DNA of 64,000 bases from Thiotrichales bacterium 19S3-11 (lineage in GTDB: Bacteria; Pseudomonadota; Gammaproteobacteria; Francisellales; Francisellaceae): NCBI GenBank assembly GCA_021713295.1, contig JAKJJU010000006.1, forward strand, positions 40,709 through 104,708, in the 5' to 3' direction. The translations under genes were made by a program, and so were the position numbers. Positions 29,890 to 38,097 of this stretch are shown in pieces. Numbering within the stretch: position 1 is the stretch's first letter; every line of letters starts with the position of its first letter. The notes beneath the pieces were generated by a model, which saw only the letters and a program-made list of their open reading frames with translations, had not been told where the DNA came from and did not search any database.

Positions 29890-29910
29890 CTAGATTAAAA
29901 GGAAAAGGTA

Positions 29911-30504
29911 ATGACTGAGTTAGAACGTTTATTGGAGCTCGAGAGGCGATTAGCAAATTTGATTCGTATTGGAAAGATAAAATCAGTTGATGAACGTCAT
30001 TTGCGAGCAAAAGTAGTTGTTGGGAAATTAGAAAGTGATTGGCTAAAGTGGCTGACACAAAGAGCTGGAGACTGTCAAAGCTTATGGTCGCCTTCTCAAG
30101 ATGAGCAGGTTTTAATCCTTTCTCCCTGTGGGGAGTTAAACAATGGTATTATTTTACCGGCATTATTTGCTAATAATGAACCTCATAAGAATACACAACT
30201 ACATTCGATCTATTACAAAGATGGTACTCAATTAAGCTATGATTATAAAATGCATAAACTAACGGTAAACTGTATTGGCGAAGTTGAAATTGTTGCAGCT
30301 GATAAAATTATTGTTAATGCAAATGCTGCACAAATTAAACTCAAGCAGTTAGCTATTAATTCTCCTAAAATCTCAGTCAATGGTAATTTATCTATAACTG
30401 GAAATATCAATGTAATTGAAGGTGACGTTATTGCTGATGGTCGAAGTTTAAAAATGCATACACATATAGGTGATAGTGGAGGAATAACTTCAATTGCAAA
30501 ATAA
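29911..30504 (+). CDS. Baseplate spike protein gpV
   Basis: The 197-residue protein matches P2 gpV-type spikes. The N-terminal OB fold carries IRIGKIKSVDERHLRAKVVVG and the Phage_base_V core DWLKWLTQRAGDCQSLWSPSQDEQVLIL. The C-terminal ~70 residues are short hydrophobic/polar repeats of a trimeric beta-helix (AQIKLKQLAINSPKISVNG, LSITGNINVIEGDVIADG). The end HTHIGDSGG contains the H-x-H iron-binding apex seen in P2 gpV. It is the membrane-piercing tip of the tail. Confidence 0.9.
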   Translation: MTELERLLELERRLANLIRIGKIKSVDERHLRAKVVVGKLESDWLKWLTQRAGDCQSLWSPSQDEQVLILSPCGELNNGIILPALFANNEPHKNTQLHSIYYKDGTQLSYDYKMHKLTVNCIGEVEIVAADKIIVNANAAQIKLKQLAINSPKISVNGNLSITGNINVIEGDVIADGRSLKMHTHIGDSGGITSIAK

Positions 30505-30578
30505 TACATTAAATTAGCCAAAAAAATAATATTAGATGTTTTAGAGTTAAAGAAAGTTAAATAGAAAGATAAATAATC

Positions 30579-30914
30579 ATGAATGGAATCTCAAAATATG
30601 GATACAAAATGCTGGATGATTTTGAGCATGTTAAACAAAGCATCGAAGATATCTTAACAACACCTATTGGTTCAAGAGTAATGAATAGACGTTATGGTTC
30701 AAGAATCTATAAGTATATTGATAAACCACTTAATCAATTAACACTGGCAAAAATACTCAATGCTATTTTAGAAGCGATTAGCATTTGGGAAAAACGAATT
30801 CGTATTAATGAAATTAAACTATCAAGAAGTCAACTTCATCATATTTTATTAGATATTGAATTTCTCTATTTAATTAATGGGAAGAAAGCAAACATAAGAG
30901 GTATCATGATTTGA
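30579..30914 (+). CDS. Baseplate wedge protein gpW (gp25-like)
   Basis: The 111-residue protein has the gp25/W signature: VKQSIEDILTTPIGSRVMNRRYGSRIYKYID, followed by RIRINEIKLSRSQLHHILLDIEFLY. In P2 and T4 it is the sheath initiator, joining the baseplate wedge to the first sheath ring. It follows gpV by 74 nt of non-coding sequence, and its stop overlaps the TTG start of gpJ. Confidence 0.9.
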   Translation: MNGISKYGYKMLDDFEHVKQSIEDILTTPIGSRVMNRRYGSRIYKYIDKPLNQLTLAKILNAILEAISIWEKRIRINEIKLSRSQLHHILLDIEFLYLINGKKANIRGIMI

Positions 30915-31756
30915 AACGTAATGATTTATCAAAACTACCTTTGCCTGAAGTGATCCAGAACGTTGATTATGAAAAAAACTATCAGCTGTTACTGAATGAT
31001 TTTAAGGTGCGTTTACCAGAATATAATGCAGATATCGATTCTGATCCAGCCGTTAAATTACTTCAGTCTTGTGCTTATGGTTTAACGATTTATCAGATGA
31101 GAATAAATGATGCAGTAAAATCAGTACTTATTACTTCTGCAGAAGGTTCTAATTTAGATAATTTAGGTGCTTTATTAGCCATATTTAGAGAAAAAGATGA
31201 GGTAGATGAGCGTTATAGATTGCGAATATTAACAGCACTAGAGAAAGCATCAAGTGCTGGAAGTCGTTATGCATATGAAGCATTGGCAATGGAGTCTGAT
31301 TCCAGAGTAATCGATGTGATTGCATATGATGATCCTACTCAGCCAGGGGTAGCATTTGTTTTAATACAAAGCTGTGAGTATCTCTGTGGTCGAGCATCTA
31401 CTGAATTGATAAGTGGAGTAAAACACTATTTATCAGCACCTGAGAGAAAACCTTTAGGGTGTCAGGTTGTTGTTATGAGTATAAAGCCTGTTGAATATTC
31501 AATTGATGCAAAGATTATACTTGATGAAGATTCAGATGAGGCGTTGGTATTAAAAACGATTAAAAATACGATTAAATCCTTTACGAAAGCACGTCATCGA
31601 ATTGGTCAATGCATACCGTTATCAGAAATATATGCGCGTTTAAATATAGAAGGTGTTAGTTTTGTTGATCAGTTAATTCAACCGACAGCATCCATTATTA
31701 CATCAAATAAAGAAGCGCCCTATTGTAAAGAGATTAAAATTGAGGTATCTCGATGA
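30911..31756 (+). CDS. Baseplate wedge protein gpJ, TTG start
   Basis: The start is TTG 30911: AAGAGG lies at 30896-30901, the TTGA overlaps the gpW stop, and no suitable ATG follows. The 281-residue protein shows the Baseplate_J core, SSAGSRYAYEALAMESDSRVIDVIAYDDPTQPG interrupted by a beta strand, and a C-terminal ADP-like half (RHRIGQCIPLSEIYARLNIEGV). It forms the baseplate wedge with gpI. It overlaps gpI by 4 nt. Confidence 0.9.
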   Translation: MKRNDLSKLPLPEVIQNVDYEKNYQLLLNDFKVRLPEYNADIDSDPAVKLLQSCAYGLTIYQMRINDAVKSVLITSAEGSNLDNLGALLAIFREKDEVDERYRLRILTALEKASSAGSRYAYEALAMESDSRVIDVIAYDDPTQPGVAFVLIQSCEYLCGRASTELISGVKHYLSAPERKPLGCQVVVMSIKPVEYSIDAKIILDEDSDEALVLKTIKNTIKSFTKARHRIGQCIPLSEIYARLNIEGVSFVDQLIQPTASIITSNKEAPYCKEIKIEVSR

Positions 31757-32292
31757 ATGATAAGACAATGCTACCACCTAATGCAACAAAATTAGAGCAG
31801 TCAATCGTTGCAGCATTTTTAAACCAATTATCCCAAAAAGAAATTTTTATAGGTAATTTATTTAATGCCGATAACTGTTCAGAGTTATTTTTAGTGTATT
31901 TGGCACAATTTTTATCGGTAGACTTTCAACTATATCATCAATTGTTGGATAAACAAAAACGAATAATGATTAAACAATCAATTGAAACACATCGTAAGAA
32001 AGGTACAACTGAAGCATTAGTTGATGCGTTATCGCACTTAAAATACCAATTTAAAGTTAGAGAATGGTATGAGCAAAAATATGCTAGAGCACACACATTC
32101 TTATTAGAGATTGATTTAAAAAATAATCAAGATAGTCAACAGATTGATTTGGATGAGATTAATGCAATTGTAAAAAAAAATAAGAATTTACAAAGTAGCT
32201 ATGCTTTAAAACTAAATAGGCAATTACAAATGGCTATTTATATCTGTGGTTCAATTAGTTCTAAGCACACTTTTGTATTTTATGGAGGTTAG
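31753..32292 (+). CDS. Baseplate/tail protein gpI
   Basis: The 179-residue protein starts with the P2 gpI pattern LLPPNATKLEQSIVAA, then CSELFLVYLAQFLSVDFQ and IKQSIETHRKKGTTEALVDAL, which is the conserved core of the family. It partners gpJ in the wedge and provides the fibre attachment. The ATGA overlap with gpJ implies coupled translation. Confidence 0.9.
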   Translation: MNDKTMLPPNATKLEQSIVAAFLNQLSQKEIFIGNLFNADNCSELFLVYLAQFLSVDFQLYHQLLDKQKRIMIKQSIETHRKKGTTEALVDALSHLKYQFKVREWYEQKYARAHTFLLEIDLKNNQDSQQIDLDEINAIVKKNKNLQSSYALKLNRQLQMAIYICGSISSKHTFVFYGG

Positions 32293-32298
32293 TCAAAT

Positions 32299-32778
32299 AT
32301 GTATGAGATTAATATAACAGATTACGGTCGAGAAAAATTAGCATTAAGTACAATTGATGTAAATAAAATAGTACTTTCTAGATTTATAATTAGTGATCAA
32401 AACGATGATTTAAATTTATCATCAGTTGTGTATTCTCAGTTAATTAATCAAGTTAATGTTTATCAAAATGAGATTATAATTCAATGCGTAATACCAGAAA
32501 GTGTCGGTGATGTTTGGCTTAGGTATATCGCTATATTTGATGATGAAAATGGGATGATTGCTTGCGGTAATTTAGCAGAGTTTTATAAACCTAACTTTGA
32601 CGTATCACCCTCTATTTGTGAGTATCAAGTTAAACTTAACTATGCTCATTCAGATCAGCTAAGGATTGAATTTGAGTCAGAGGCTTATGCAAGTAAAAAA
32701 GACCATTATCAATCTTCAGAAGCACTTATTAAATTGATGGATCATCACCTAAAACATATATGGCCTTTAATAGATTAA
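32299..32778 (+). CDS. Short H-type tail fibre protein (N-terminal attachment domain only)
   Basis: The 159-residue protein has the N-terminal domain of P2-type tail-fibre proteins (DUF3751-like): ITDYGREKLALS, VNKIVLSRFIISDQND, VPESVGDVWLRYIAIFDDENGMIACGNLAE. The shaft and tip that bring fibres such as R2 pyocin's to several hundred residues are absent, and the frame closes after MDHHLKHIWPLID. No frameshifted continuation was found in the 24 nt to the next gene. It may be an adaptor for the following protein. Confidence 0.8.
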   Translation: MYEINITDYGREKLALSTIDVNKIVLSRFIISDQNDDLNLSSVVYSQLINQVNVYQNEIIIQCVIPESVGDVWLRYIAIFDDENGMIACGNLAEFYKPNFDVSPSICEYQVKLNYAHSDQLRIEFESEAYASKKDHYQSSEALIKLMDHHLKHIWPLID

Positions 32779-32802
32779 ACCTCAACAATAAGGAGATAAG
32801 TT

Positions 32803-33510
32803 GTGTCAACGATTAATGATGTTATATCAGCAGCATCAAACCTAACAGAGACTGTAGCCAATCAGTGCCAAACGATTGATCGAAAATTAGCTGAGTTAGA
32901 TCAGATTAAATTAGAGTTATTACAAAGAGAAAAGCAAGCCTATTTCCCTTATTGGCGACTATCTCGGAACCAACTGGGTTCTATTACAGACGGCAGATTA
33001 GATTATTTTAATACAATCATTGAGGATATCGATGTTAAGTTTGAAGTTTATCGAAGATTTAAATCTGGAATTCCATGGGAAGAAAGAGATCAAGAAGAAC
33101 AACAAATTTTAACGGCAATGGGTAAAGAAGAGATTATGCATACAATGCCAGAATTTAATATTGTTAGAATGCAGTGGCATAAAAAAAATGACTTTAAACC
33201 AGCAAGGTTATTCTTCCAATATGTTAATTATCATAATTGGGTAACCTATGGCTGTTATGCCAAGCTGATTAGTGGAAAATTAAAAGATGATGGTGTTGGT
33301 TATTTTAATAATCTATCAGATCAATGGGGTTTATGTGGTAACTCACTATTACTTAATAAAACTTCTTATTTTCACCCACACTCATATGTCGAAAGTAAAA
33401 CGGGAGAAATACTTTTCTGTCTATTAACTGCAGTTGCTGGTCGTTTATTGCTAGATAGAAATAAACCAAGATGGGGCTATTTCCCTTATGTACAAACGCT
33501 AGAAGATTAA
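32803..33510 (+). CDS. Unknown tail-locus protein in the fibre/chaperone position
   Basis: GTG 32803 has AAGGAG at 32790-32795. The 235-residue protein starts with a coiled-coil-like segment (INDVISAASNLTETVANQCQTIDRKLAELDQIKLELL, broken here by helix heptads) similar in style to phage tail-tip proteins. The rest is Tyr/Trp-rich (YFPYWRLSRNQLGSITDGRLDYF, FQYVNYHNWVTYGCYAKL). It fills the slot of gpG or the fibre tip. It could be the receptor-binding part of this tail. No family is recognised. Confidence 0.5.
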   Translation: MSTINDVISAASNLTETVANQCQTIDRKLAELDQIKLELLQREKQAYFPYWRLSRNQLGSITDGRLDYFNTIIEDIDVKFEVYRRFKSGIPWEERDQEEQQILTAMGKEEIMHTMPEFNIVRMQWHKKNDFKPARLFFQYVNYHNWVTYGCYAKLISGKLKDDGVGYFNNLSDQWGLCGNSLLLNKTSYFHPHSYVESKTGEILFCLLTAVAGRLLLDRNKPRWGYFPYVQTLED

Positions 33511-33588
33511 TTCTATAGGATAGTTTATATGTTATAGATTAATGAAAATACTAAGTAACGCTTAACCAGCCATGATAAGTGAAGATAA

Positions 33589-33891
33589 ATGTTAAAGTCA
33601 GTTATTGTTATGGTGTTGTCATTTGTATTTTTATCATTGTGTATTATTGGCTTTGCTGTTGTGTGGTATCAGTTAGACTTAGCCAATACACAAATTAAAG
33701 AAATGGAAAAAAGTTGGCGTGACTCAGTTAATAGCGCCATGTTAGCTTTGAAGTATAGACGAGATTTAAATGAACGCTTTATTAAAGACGAAAAACAAAT
33801 TGCTGAAATGGACAATCATTGTCTTACTCAGTCTATACCTGATGATATTAAACGCTTGCTCGTTGTTTATGAACAAACCGATGATTATTAA
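33589..33891 (+). CDS. Inner-membrane spanin subunit candidate (Rz/LysB-like)
   Basis: The 100-residue protein has one N-terminal membrane helix (SVIVMVLSFVFLSLCIIGFA) followed by a charged helical periplasmic part (LANTQIKEMEKSW...LALKYRRDLNERFIKDEK), the layout of i-spanins. A lipoprotein gene overlaps its 3' part in another frame, the classic Rz/Rz1 signature. Spanins fuse the two membranes at lysis. The 78 nt upstream hold no gene and the ribosome-binding site is weak. Confidence 0.65.
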   Translation: MLKSVIVMVLSFVFLSLCIIGFAVVWYQLDLANTQIKEMEKSWRDSVNSAMLALKYRRDLNERFIKDEKQIAEMDNHCLTQSIPDDIKRLLVVYEQTDDY

Positions 33892-34051
33892 AAAGGATTA
33901 TATTCCACCTTCTTTAATGGCAATTAACAAGATTAATTGTAATGTTGATAATTATCGAGATTTAGTTATTTGTTTAAGGCGTCTACAGGATAATTTAAGT
34001 CAGTGTAATTTTGATAAAAAATTAATCGCTCAATTGGTATTTTCAGCCTAA
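33770..34051 (+). CDS. Outer-membrane spanin lipoprotein candidate (Rz1/LysC-like)
   Basis: The reading frame overlaps the i-spanin gene by 122 nt in a different phase. It encodes a signal peptide ending with the lipobox LMILNAC (cysteine near residue 30), then a short mature part with proline (IPPSLMAINK) and about 60 residues. This embedded or overlapping lipoprotein arrangement is diagnostic of Rz1/LysC. The start codon is uncertain because the ribosome-binding site is poor. The mature part is longer than in lambda Rz1. Confidence 0.65.
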   Translation: MNALLKTKNKLLKWTIIVLLSLYLMILNACSLFMNKPMIIKKDYIPPSLMAINKINCNVDNYRDLVICLRRLQDNLSQCNFDKKLIAQLVFSA

Positions 34052-34127
34052 AGTTTTTGTTTTTTTAGCCAAATTTAATTGTGTCAATGTGATAGTGTGA
34101 AATGATAAATTAAAAGGAGATTGATAA

Positions 34128-35273
34128 ATGTCAGATAGTTTTTTTCATGGGGTTGAAATTATTGAGTCAAATGATGGCATACGCCCAATTCAAACAATAA
34201 GAAGTTCTGTTATAGGGCTTGTTGGTATAGCGGATGATGCAGATCCTGAGTTATTTCCAGTAAATGAACCCACTTTAATAACTAACCGCAAAGATGCAGC
34301 AAAATTAGGGAGTAATGGTACTTTAGTCGATGCGGTTAACTTAATTTATGATCAAGTAGGTGCACTTATCGTAATCATACGTGTTAAAAAAGAAGAGGAT
34401 GATAATCAACAAATTGCAACGATATTAGGTGGTGTTGATGAAAATGAGAAACGTACGGGTATACATGCATTATTAGATGCTGAAAGTAAACTAGGTGTTA
34501 AACCAAAGCTATTGATTGTGCCTGGGTTTAGCTCTGAAGCTGGAGTGGTTAATCAATTGGTTGCAGTTGCTGAAAAGCTAAAGGCTATTATTATTGCTGA
34601 GACACCATCAACAACAGATACACAAGCGATTGAGTACTTAAAAAATTTCGATCATGCAAGAATTTATGCAGTTGATCCAGATGTCTATATTTTAAAGCAA
34701 GGGGAAAAAGTAATCGTGCCTTGTAGTGGGCTTATTGCAGGATTAATAGCAAAAGTTGACCACAGGTTTGGTTGGCATGTTTCTCCTTCGAATCATACAT
34801 TAAACGGAATTACAGGTACACAACGGGCAATTGAATATAGTTATGCTGAAGAATCTAGAGCTAATGTATTAAATGAAAACCGTATCAATGTAATTATTCG
34901 ACAAAATGGTTGGCGTTTATGGGGAAATCGCACAACTACATCCGACTCAAAATGGCAGTTTTTATGTATTAGGCGTACAGCTGATATGATTAATGAATCA
35001 TTACTTTATGCTCATCAATGGGCAGTTGATCGGGGTATTACCAAAACGTTTATTGATGATGTCACAATGAGTGTCAATAGTTATTTAAGAACATTAACAG
35101 CACAAGGTCGAATTATAGGAGGTAAATGTTGGGTTGATCAGACAATAAATTCTAATTCACAAATTTTAAATGGGCATATTATATTTGATTTCGATTTTAC
35201 ACCAGTATATCCAGCTGAACGTATTACATTTCGTTCAAAATTAACAGATGAATATTTAGAAGAAATTTTTTAA
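34128..35273 (+). CDS. Contractile tail sheath protein gpFI
   Basis: The 381-residue protein matches P2 FI/R-pyocin sheaths: FFHGVEIIESNDGIRPIQTIRSSVIGLVG at the N-terminus (shown as the conserved beta start), VNLIYDQVGALIVIIRV, KPKLLIVPGFSS, the central VSPSNHTLNGITG, and the C-terminal FVDDVTMSVNSYLRTL-like segment. The N- and C-terminal arms interlock neighbouring subunits in the contractile sheath. AAAAGGAGA precedes the ATG. It is the first gene of the FI-D part. Confidence 0.93.
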   Translation: MSDSFFHGVEIIESNDGIRPIQTIRSSVIGLVGIADDADPELFPVNEPTLITNRKDAAKLGSNGTLVDAVNLIYDQVGALIVIIRVKKEEDDNQQIATILGGVDENEKRTGIHALLDAESKLGVKPKLLIVPGFSSEAGVVNQLVAVAEKLKAIIIAETPSTTDTQAIEYLKNFDHARIYAVDPDVYILKQGEKVIVPCSGLIAGLIAKVDHRFGWHVSPSNHTLNGITGTQRAIEYSYAEESRANVLNENRINVIIRQNGWRLWGNRTTTSDSKWQFLCIRRTADMINESLLYAHQWAVDRGITKTFIDDVTMSVNSYLRTLTAQGRIIGGKCWVDQTINSNSQILNGHIIFDFDFTPVYPAERITFRSKLTDEYLEEIF

Positions 35274-35286
35274 TGGAGGTAAATAA

Positions 35287-35787
35287 ATGATAGGTGATCG
35301 AGTGTTATTAAATTTTGGCGTTTACTTAGATGGTTATGGCTATTTAGGCGAAGCATCAGAAGTACAGTTACCTAAAATAACTTTAAAAACAGCAGATTGG
35401 TCAGCAGCTGGAATCTCTGGTGTGGTAGAGGTTGATTTAGGTAAAGTAGAAAAAATGGAATCAAGTTTTAAATTAAAAGGTATTCATACCAGACCAATTG
35501 CCACTTTAGGAGTGGGTAATACGATACCACTAATTTTAAGAGCAGCAATTAAAAATGCAGATGGTTCAATTAAACAAATGAATATAGAAATGCGAGGGCT
35601 AATCAAAGAAATTGATTATGGAACACTCAATGGTGAAGATATGGGAGAGAGCACTATATTGTTAAACGTTCACTATTATCGATTAAGTGAAAATAATGAA
35701 GATATTATTGAAATTGATCCATTAAATAATATTCGTAAAATAAATGGCGAAAATACGTTAGCAGATAGCATTAAAGCAATTAGTTAG
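35287..35787 (+). CDS. Tail tube protein gpFII
   Basis: The 166-residue protein follows the sheath by 13 nt and matches P2 FII: GVYLDGYGYLGEASEVQLPKITLK (start), AAGISGVVEVDLGKVEKMESSFKLKG, and ALEIRGLIKEIDYGTL-like MRGLIKEIDYGTLNGEDMGE. Hexamers stack to form the inner tube driven through the target envelope. GGAGG lies 8 nt before the ATG. Confidence 0.92.
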   Translation: MIGDRVLLNFGVYLDGYGYLGEASEVQLPKITLKTADWSAAGISGVVEVDLGKVEKMESSFKLKGIHTRPIATLGVGNTIPLILRAAIKNADGSIKQMNIEMRGLIKEIDYGTLNGEDMGESTILLNVHYYRLSENNEDIIEIDPLNNIRKINGENTLADSIKAIS

Positions 35788-35812
35788 TTTATAAAAAAGA
35801 GGATGACTGAAT

Positions 35813-36070
35813 ATGGAAATTATTTTAAATCAGGAAGTTAATTTAGTGAATGGTATTAGAACAAATATGATTGAATTAAGAGAGCCAACACCAAGAGATT
35901 TATTAAATCTTAGTAATATTAATCAATTAGAGTTTAAAGAGATTACCCTAATTTCTAATTTGACAACCATTGATATTGAGAGCATTAAAGATATGCCGAT
36001 GAAAGATTACAAAAAAATACAAAATGCGCTAGAAACCTATTATAAAGATGAAGCTATTTCCCCAAAGTAA
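35813..36070 (+). CDS. Tail assembly protein gpE (short product)
   Basis: The 85-residue protein begins IILNQEVNLVNG and contains LREPTPRDLLNLSN, the pattern of the phage tail assembly E/41-like family that chaperones the tape measure. It lies between the tube and tape-measure genes, where P2 E sits. The last sense codons are CCA AAG before TAA 36068-36070, forming a slippery site. Confidence 0.85.
   Translation: MEIILNQEVNLVNGIRTNMIELREPTPRDLLNLSNINQLEFKEITLISNLTTIDIESIKDMPMKDYKKIQNALETYYKDEAISPK
36061..36067 (+). promoter_or_regulatory. -1 ribosomal frameshift heptamer C CCA AAG
   Basis: In the gpE frame the codons are TCC CCA AAG TAA. Slipping one base back gives CCC AAA with good re-pairing of both tRNAs, then GTA and an open frame to 36207. 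The X-XXY-YYZ geometry directly before the stop, in a gene position known for -1 frameshifting in P2, makes this a strong candidate. Confidence 0.8.
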
Positions 36071-36207
36071 TTACTGAAAAACTATTTATTATTGCAACAC
36101 AAACCTCATGGCCATTATCTGAATTATCTCAACTTAGAATTTCAGAGGTTAACTATTATTTTAATTTAGCAAAACAATGGATTAATAAAGGGATAGCATC
36201 ATGTTAG
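36067..36207 (+). CDS. gpE' extension, expressed by -1 frameshift from gpE
   Basis: The -1 frame has no start codon of its own and is open from 36052 to the TAG at 36205-36207. Fusion at 36067 adds 46 residues to gpE, giving 131 in total. The added part, ATQTSWPLSELSQLRISEV followed by YYFNLAKQWINKG, has the GpE family pattern (W-P-x-x-E-L near a hydrophobic start, then a helix with a Trp). The fusion overlaps the tape-measure start by 7 nt, as expected for E+E' upstream of T. Confidence 0.8.
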   Translation, partial: VITEKLFIIATQTSWPLSELSQLRISEVNYYFNLAKQWINKGIASC

Positions 36208-37520
36208 AGCAAAAAAAATGGCTAGATCAACTAGGTTTAACGCTATCATTACTCACTCAAACTTCTAATAGAGAAGATGGTTTACTTTCTAGAGTCACTA
36301 CGCTTGGAAATATATTTGATCAACTAGGGTCAACGATTAAATCCGTTAAGTCTGATCTAATTCAATCACCTCTTGAAACGTTTAATAATAACAAAAAACA
36401 ATACCATTTAAATCAGTTAGGTAGTGGCATAGAAAAAATAGTGACGCAAACTCAATCTAATTTTATGAAAGCATTCTCAAATATTAAATTAAATATAACG
36501 CAACCAAATCTAACTGAATTGATGATTAATAATCCAGTTACTGAGTCTTATAATGTTTTGTTAAATCAGTTGAATCAAATTAAATCAAATGCATTTTTGT
36601 CATTATTTTCTAAAGTAATGCCATATTTATCAAGTGTATTAGAGGCTGTCAATACATGGGTTATTAATCATAGTCAGATGATAGATAGTTGGATTGGTAA
36701 CTTGATTGATCAATTACCAGAAGCCGAGAATTTAATTAATACAGTAGGGTATGCAATTACAAGTTTAGTTGGAATTGTTAATCAGTTCGTTTCAGTAATC
36801 GGTGGTTGGAATACTGTTATTGCAGCATTTATTGGCTTTAAAATTGCTTCTTCAGTCTCAGCAATTGTTGCAACATTTCATAGTTTAGGTGCTGTTATTC
36901 CTATAGTCACTAGCGCATTTAATGCCTTAGTTGTTGCTTTTCAAGCAAGTCCAATTGGTATGACTATAACGGCAATTGCATTCGGTGCTATGTTAATAAT
37001 GCAATATTGGCAACCGCTTTTAGGTTTTTTCAATCAGTTGTTATCTAAGATAAAATTGGTATTTATTGAGACGATTAATTGGATAAAACCCATGTTTTTA
37101 TGGATAGCCAATGCAATTTCATATGCCTATAAAGGTATTGAGTTAGTTAGTGGTTTTTTTGGATGGAATACCCAGTCAAGCACATCTGATTTAAATAGTG
37201 TTAATGTTGATGTAAAAAAGATTCAAACGAATAAAACAGAGGATATAACCGCATTAACGAAAGTGAGAAAGGTAAAGGATGATAATCTATTTCCAGTTGA
37301 TGAAATTATACAGAGTAATTATAAGCATTATGCTCAAACTAGTAACTTTAATCATCACTTAAAAAGTGCAGATAATAGTAAAACTACCAAGAAAATTGAA
37401 GTAAAAAATTATATTACACTGGATGCTAATAGTAATAACAGTAGAGATTTTATTGAGTCTGCAGCTTATTTAGGGACAGAAAAAGCATTGGCATTATTTG
37501 ATATTGATGGAGGTTATTAA
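36201..37520 (+). CDS. Tail tape measure protein gpT (short)
   Basis: The 439-residue protein has a helical N-terminal half (LDQLGLTLSLLTQTSNREDG, LGNIFDQLGSTIKSVKS), a hydrophobic central section with several membrane-like segments (WNTVIAAFIGFKIASSVSAI, ASPIGMTITAIAFGAMLIM), and a polar tail. This is the usual composition of phage tape measures. Position after E/E' and before U confirms the assignment. P2 gpT is about 815 residues, so this tail should be much shorter. Its stop overlaps the next start (TAATG). Confidence 0.87.
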   Translation: MLEQKKWLDQLGLTLSLLTQTSNREDGLLSRVTTLGNIFDQLGSTIKSVKSDLIQSPLETFNNNKKQYHLNQLGSGIEKIVTQTQSNFMKAFSNIKLNITQPNLTELMINNPVTESYNVLLNQLNQIKSNAFLSLFSKVMPYLSSVLEAVNTWVINHSQMIDSWIGNLIDQLPEAENLINTVGYAITSLVGIVNQFVSVIGGWNTVIAAFIGFKIASSVSAIVATFHSLGAVIPIVTSAFNALVVAFQASPIGMTITAIAFGAMLIMQYWQPLLGFFNQLLSKIKLVFIETINWIKPMFLWIANAISYAYKGIELVSGFFGWNTQSSTSDLNSVNVDVKKIQTNKTEDITALTKVRKVKDDNLFPVDEIIQSNYKHYAQTSNFNHHLKSADNSKTTKKIEVKNYITLDANSNNSRDFIESAAYLGTEKALALFDIDGGY

Positions 37521-37900
37521 TGAAGACATTAACATTTGGAGAAATTGTATTTGATATTAATCACATTACGTATCAAAAATTGAATAAAACACTCAAGATT
37601 AATTGGGTAAAGCAAGCAAGGATTAATCAGGCACCTATTCTAGAAAATACAGGTCTTGAATCAGAAACGTTAACTATTAGTGGAATTGTTTTTACGAATT
37701 ATCACAATACGTTGGATGCATTGGAGCAACTAAACGATATTGCTATTAGTGCAAAACCACAGTTTTTAATCGGATTGAATGGTTTAGTTTATGGGAGGTG
37801 GGTATTAGAGAATATTACACAAGAAATTACAGATAATATTAACGTTAGTTATACATTATCGTTGATTCGTTACGACTCAGATTATAAGGAGGAAATGTAG
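37520..37900 (+). CDS. Tail protein gpU
   Basis: The 126-residue protein matches the phage P2 gpU family: TLTFGEIVFDINHITYQKLNK-type start, then APILENTGLESETLTISGIVF and FLIGLNGLVYGRWVLENI. gpU acts at the tail tube/baseplate hub during assembly. It is coupled to T by TAATG and to X by TAGTG. Confidence 0.9.
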   Translation: MKTLTFGEIVFDINHITYQKLNKTLKINWVKQARINQAPILENTGLESETLTISGIVFTNYHNTLDALEQLNDIAISAKPQFLIGLNGLVYGRWVLENITQEITDNINVSYTLSLIRYDSDYKEEM

Positions 37901-38097
37901 TGATAACCTATATTACAAAACAAGGGGATATGTTAGATGCAATTTGTTATCAATACTATCAGAGTGAGTTTTATTTAGTTAAAGTTTTAGAAGCTAATAG
38001 AAATTTAAGTAATGCTAATTTATCGCTAGATGCCAATGAAGTAATTCAGTTGCCTGATATTACCTTAGATGAAATTATACCGCTGAGATTATGGTAA
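37900..38097 (+). CDS. Tail protein gpX (LysM-like), GTG start
   Basis: The 65-residue protein has the LysM-like tail X core: YITKQGDMLDAICYQYY, VLEANRNLSNANLSLDANEVIQLPD. Start GTG 37900 overlaps the gpU stop, with AAGGAGG just upstream. P2 gpX is of the same size and binds the baseplate hub. Confidence 0.9.
   Translation: MITYITKQGDMLDAICYQYYQSEFYLVKVLEANRNLSNANLSLDANEVIQLPDITLDEIIPLRLW

Noticed and set aside
36071..36200. Gap between gpE and the tape measure as non-coding sequence
   Set aside because: The -1 frame is open and has GpE-like sequence, so it is read as the frameshifted extension.
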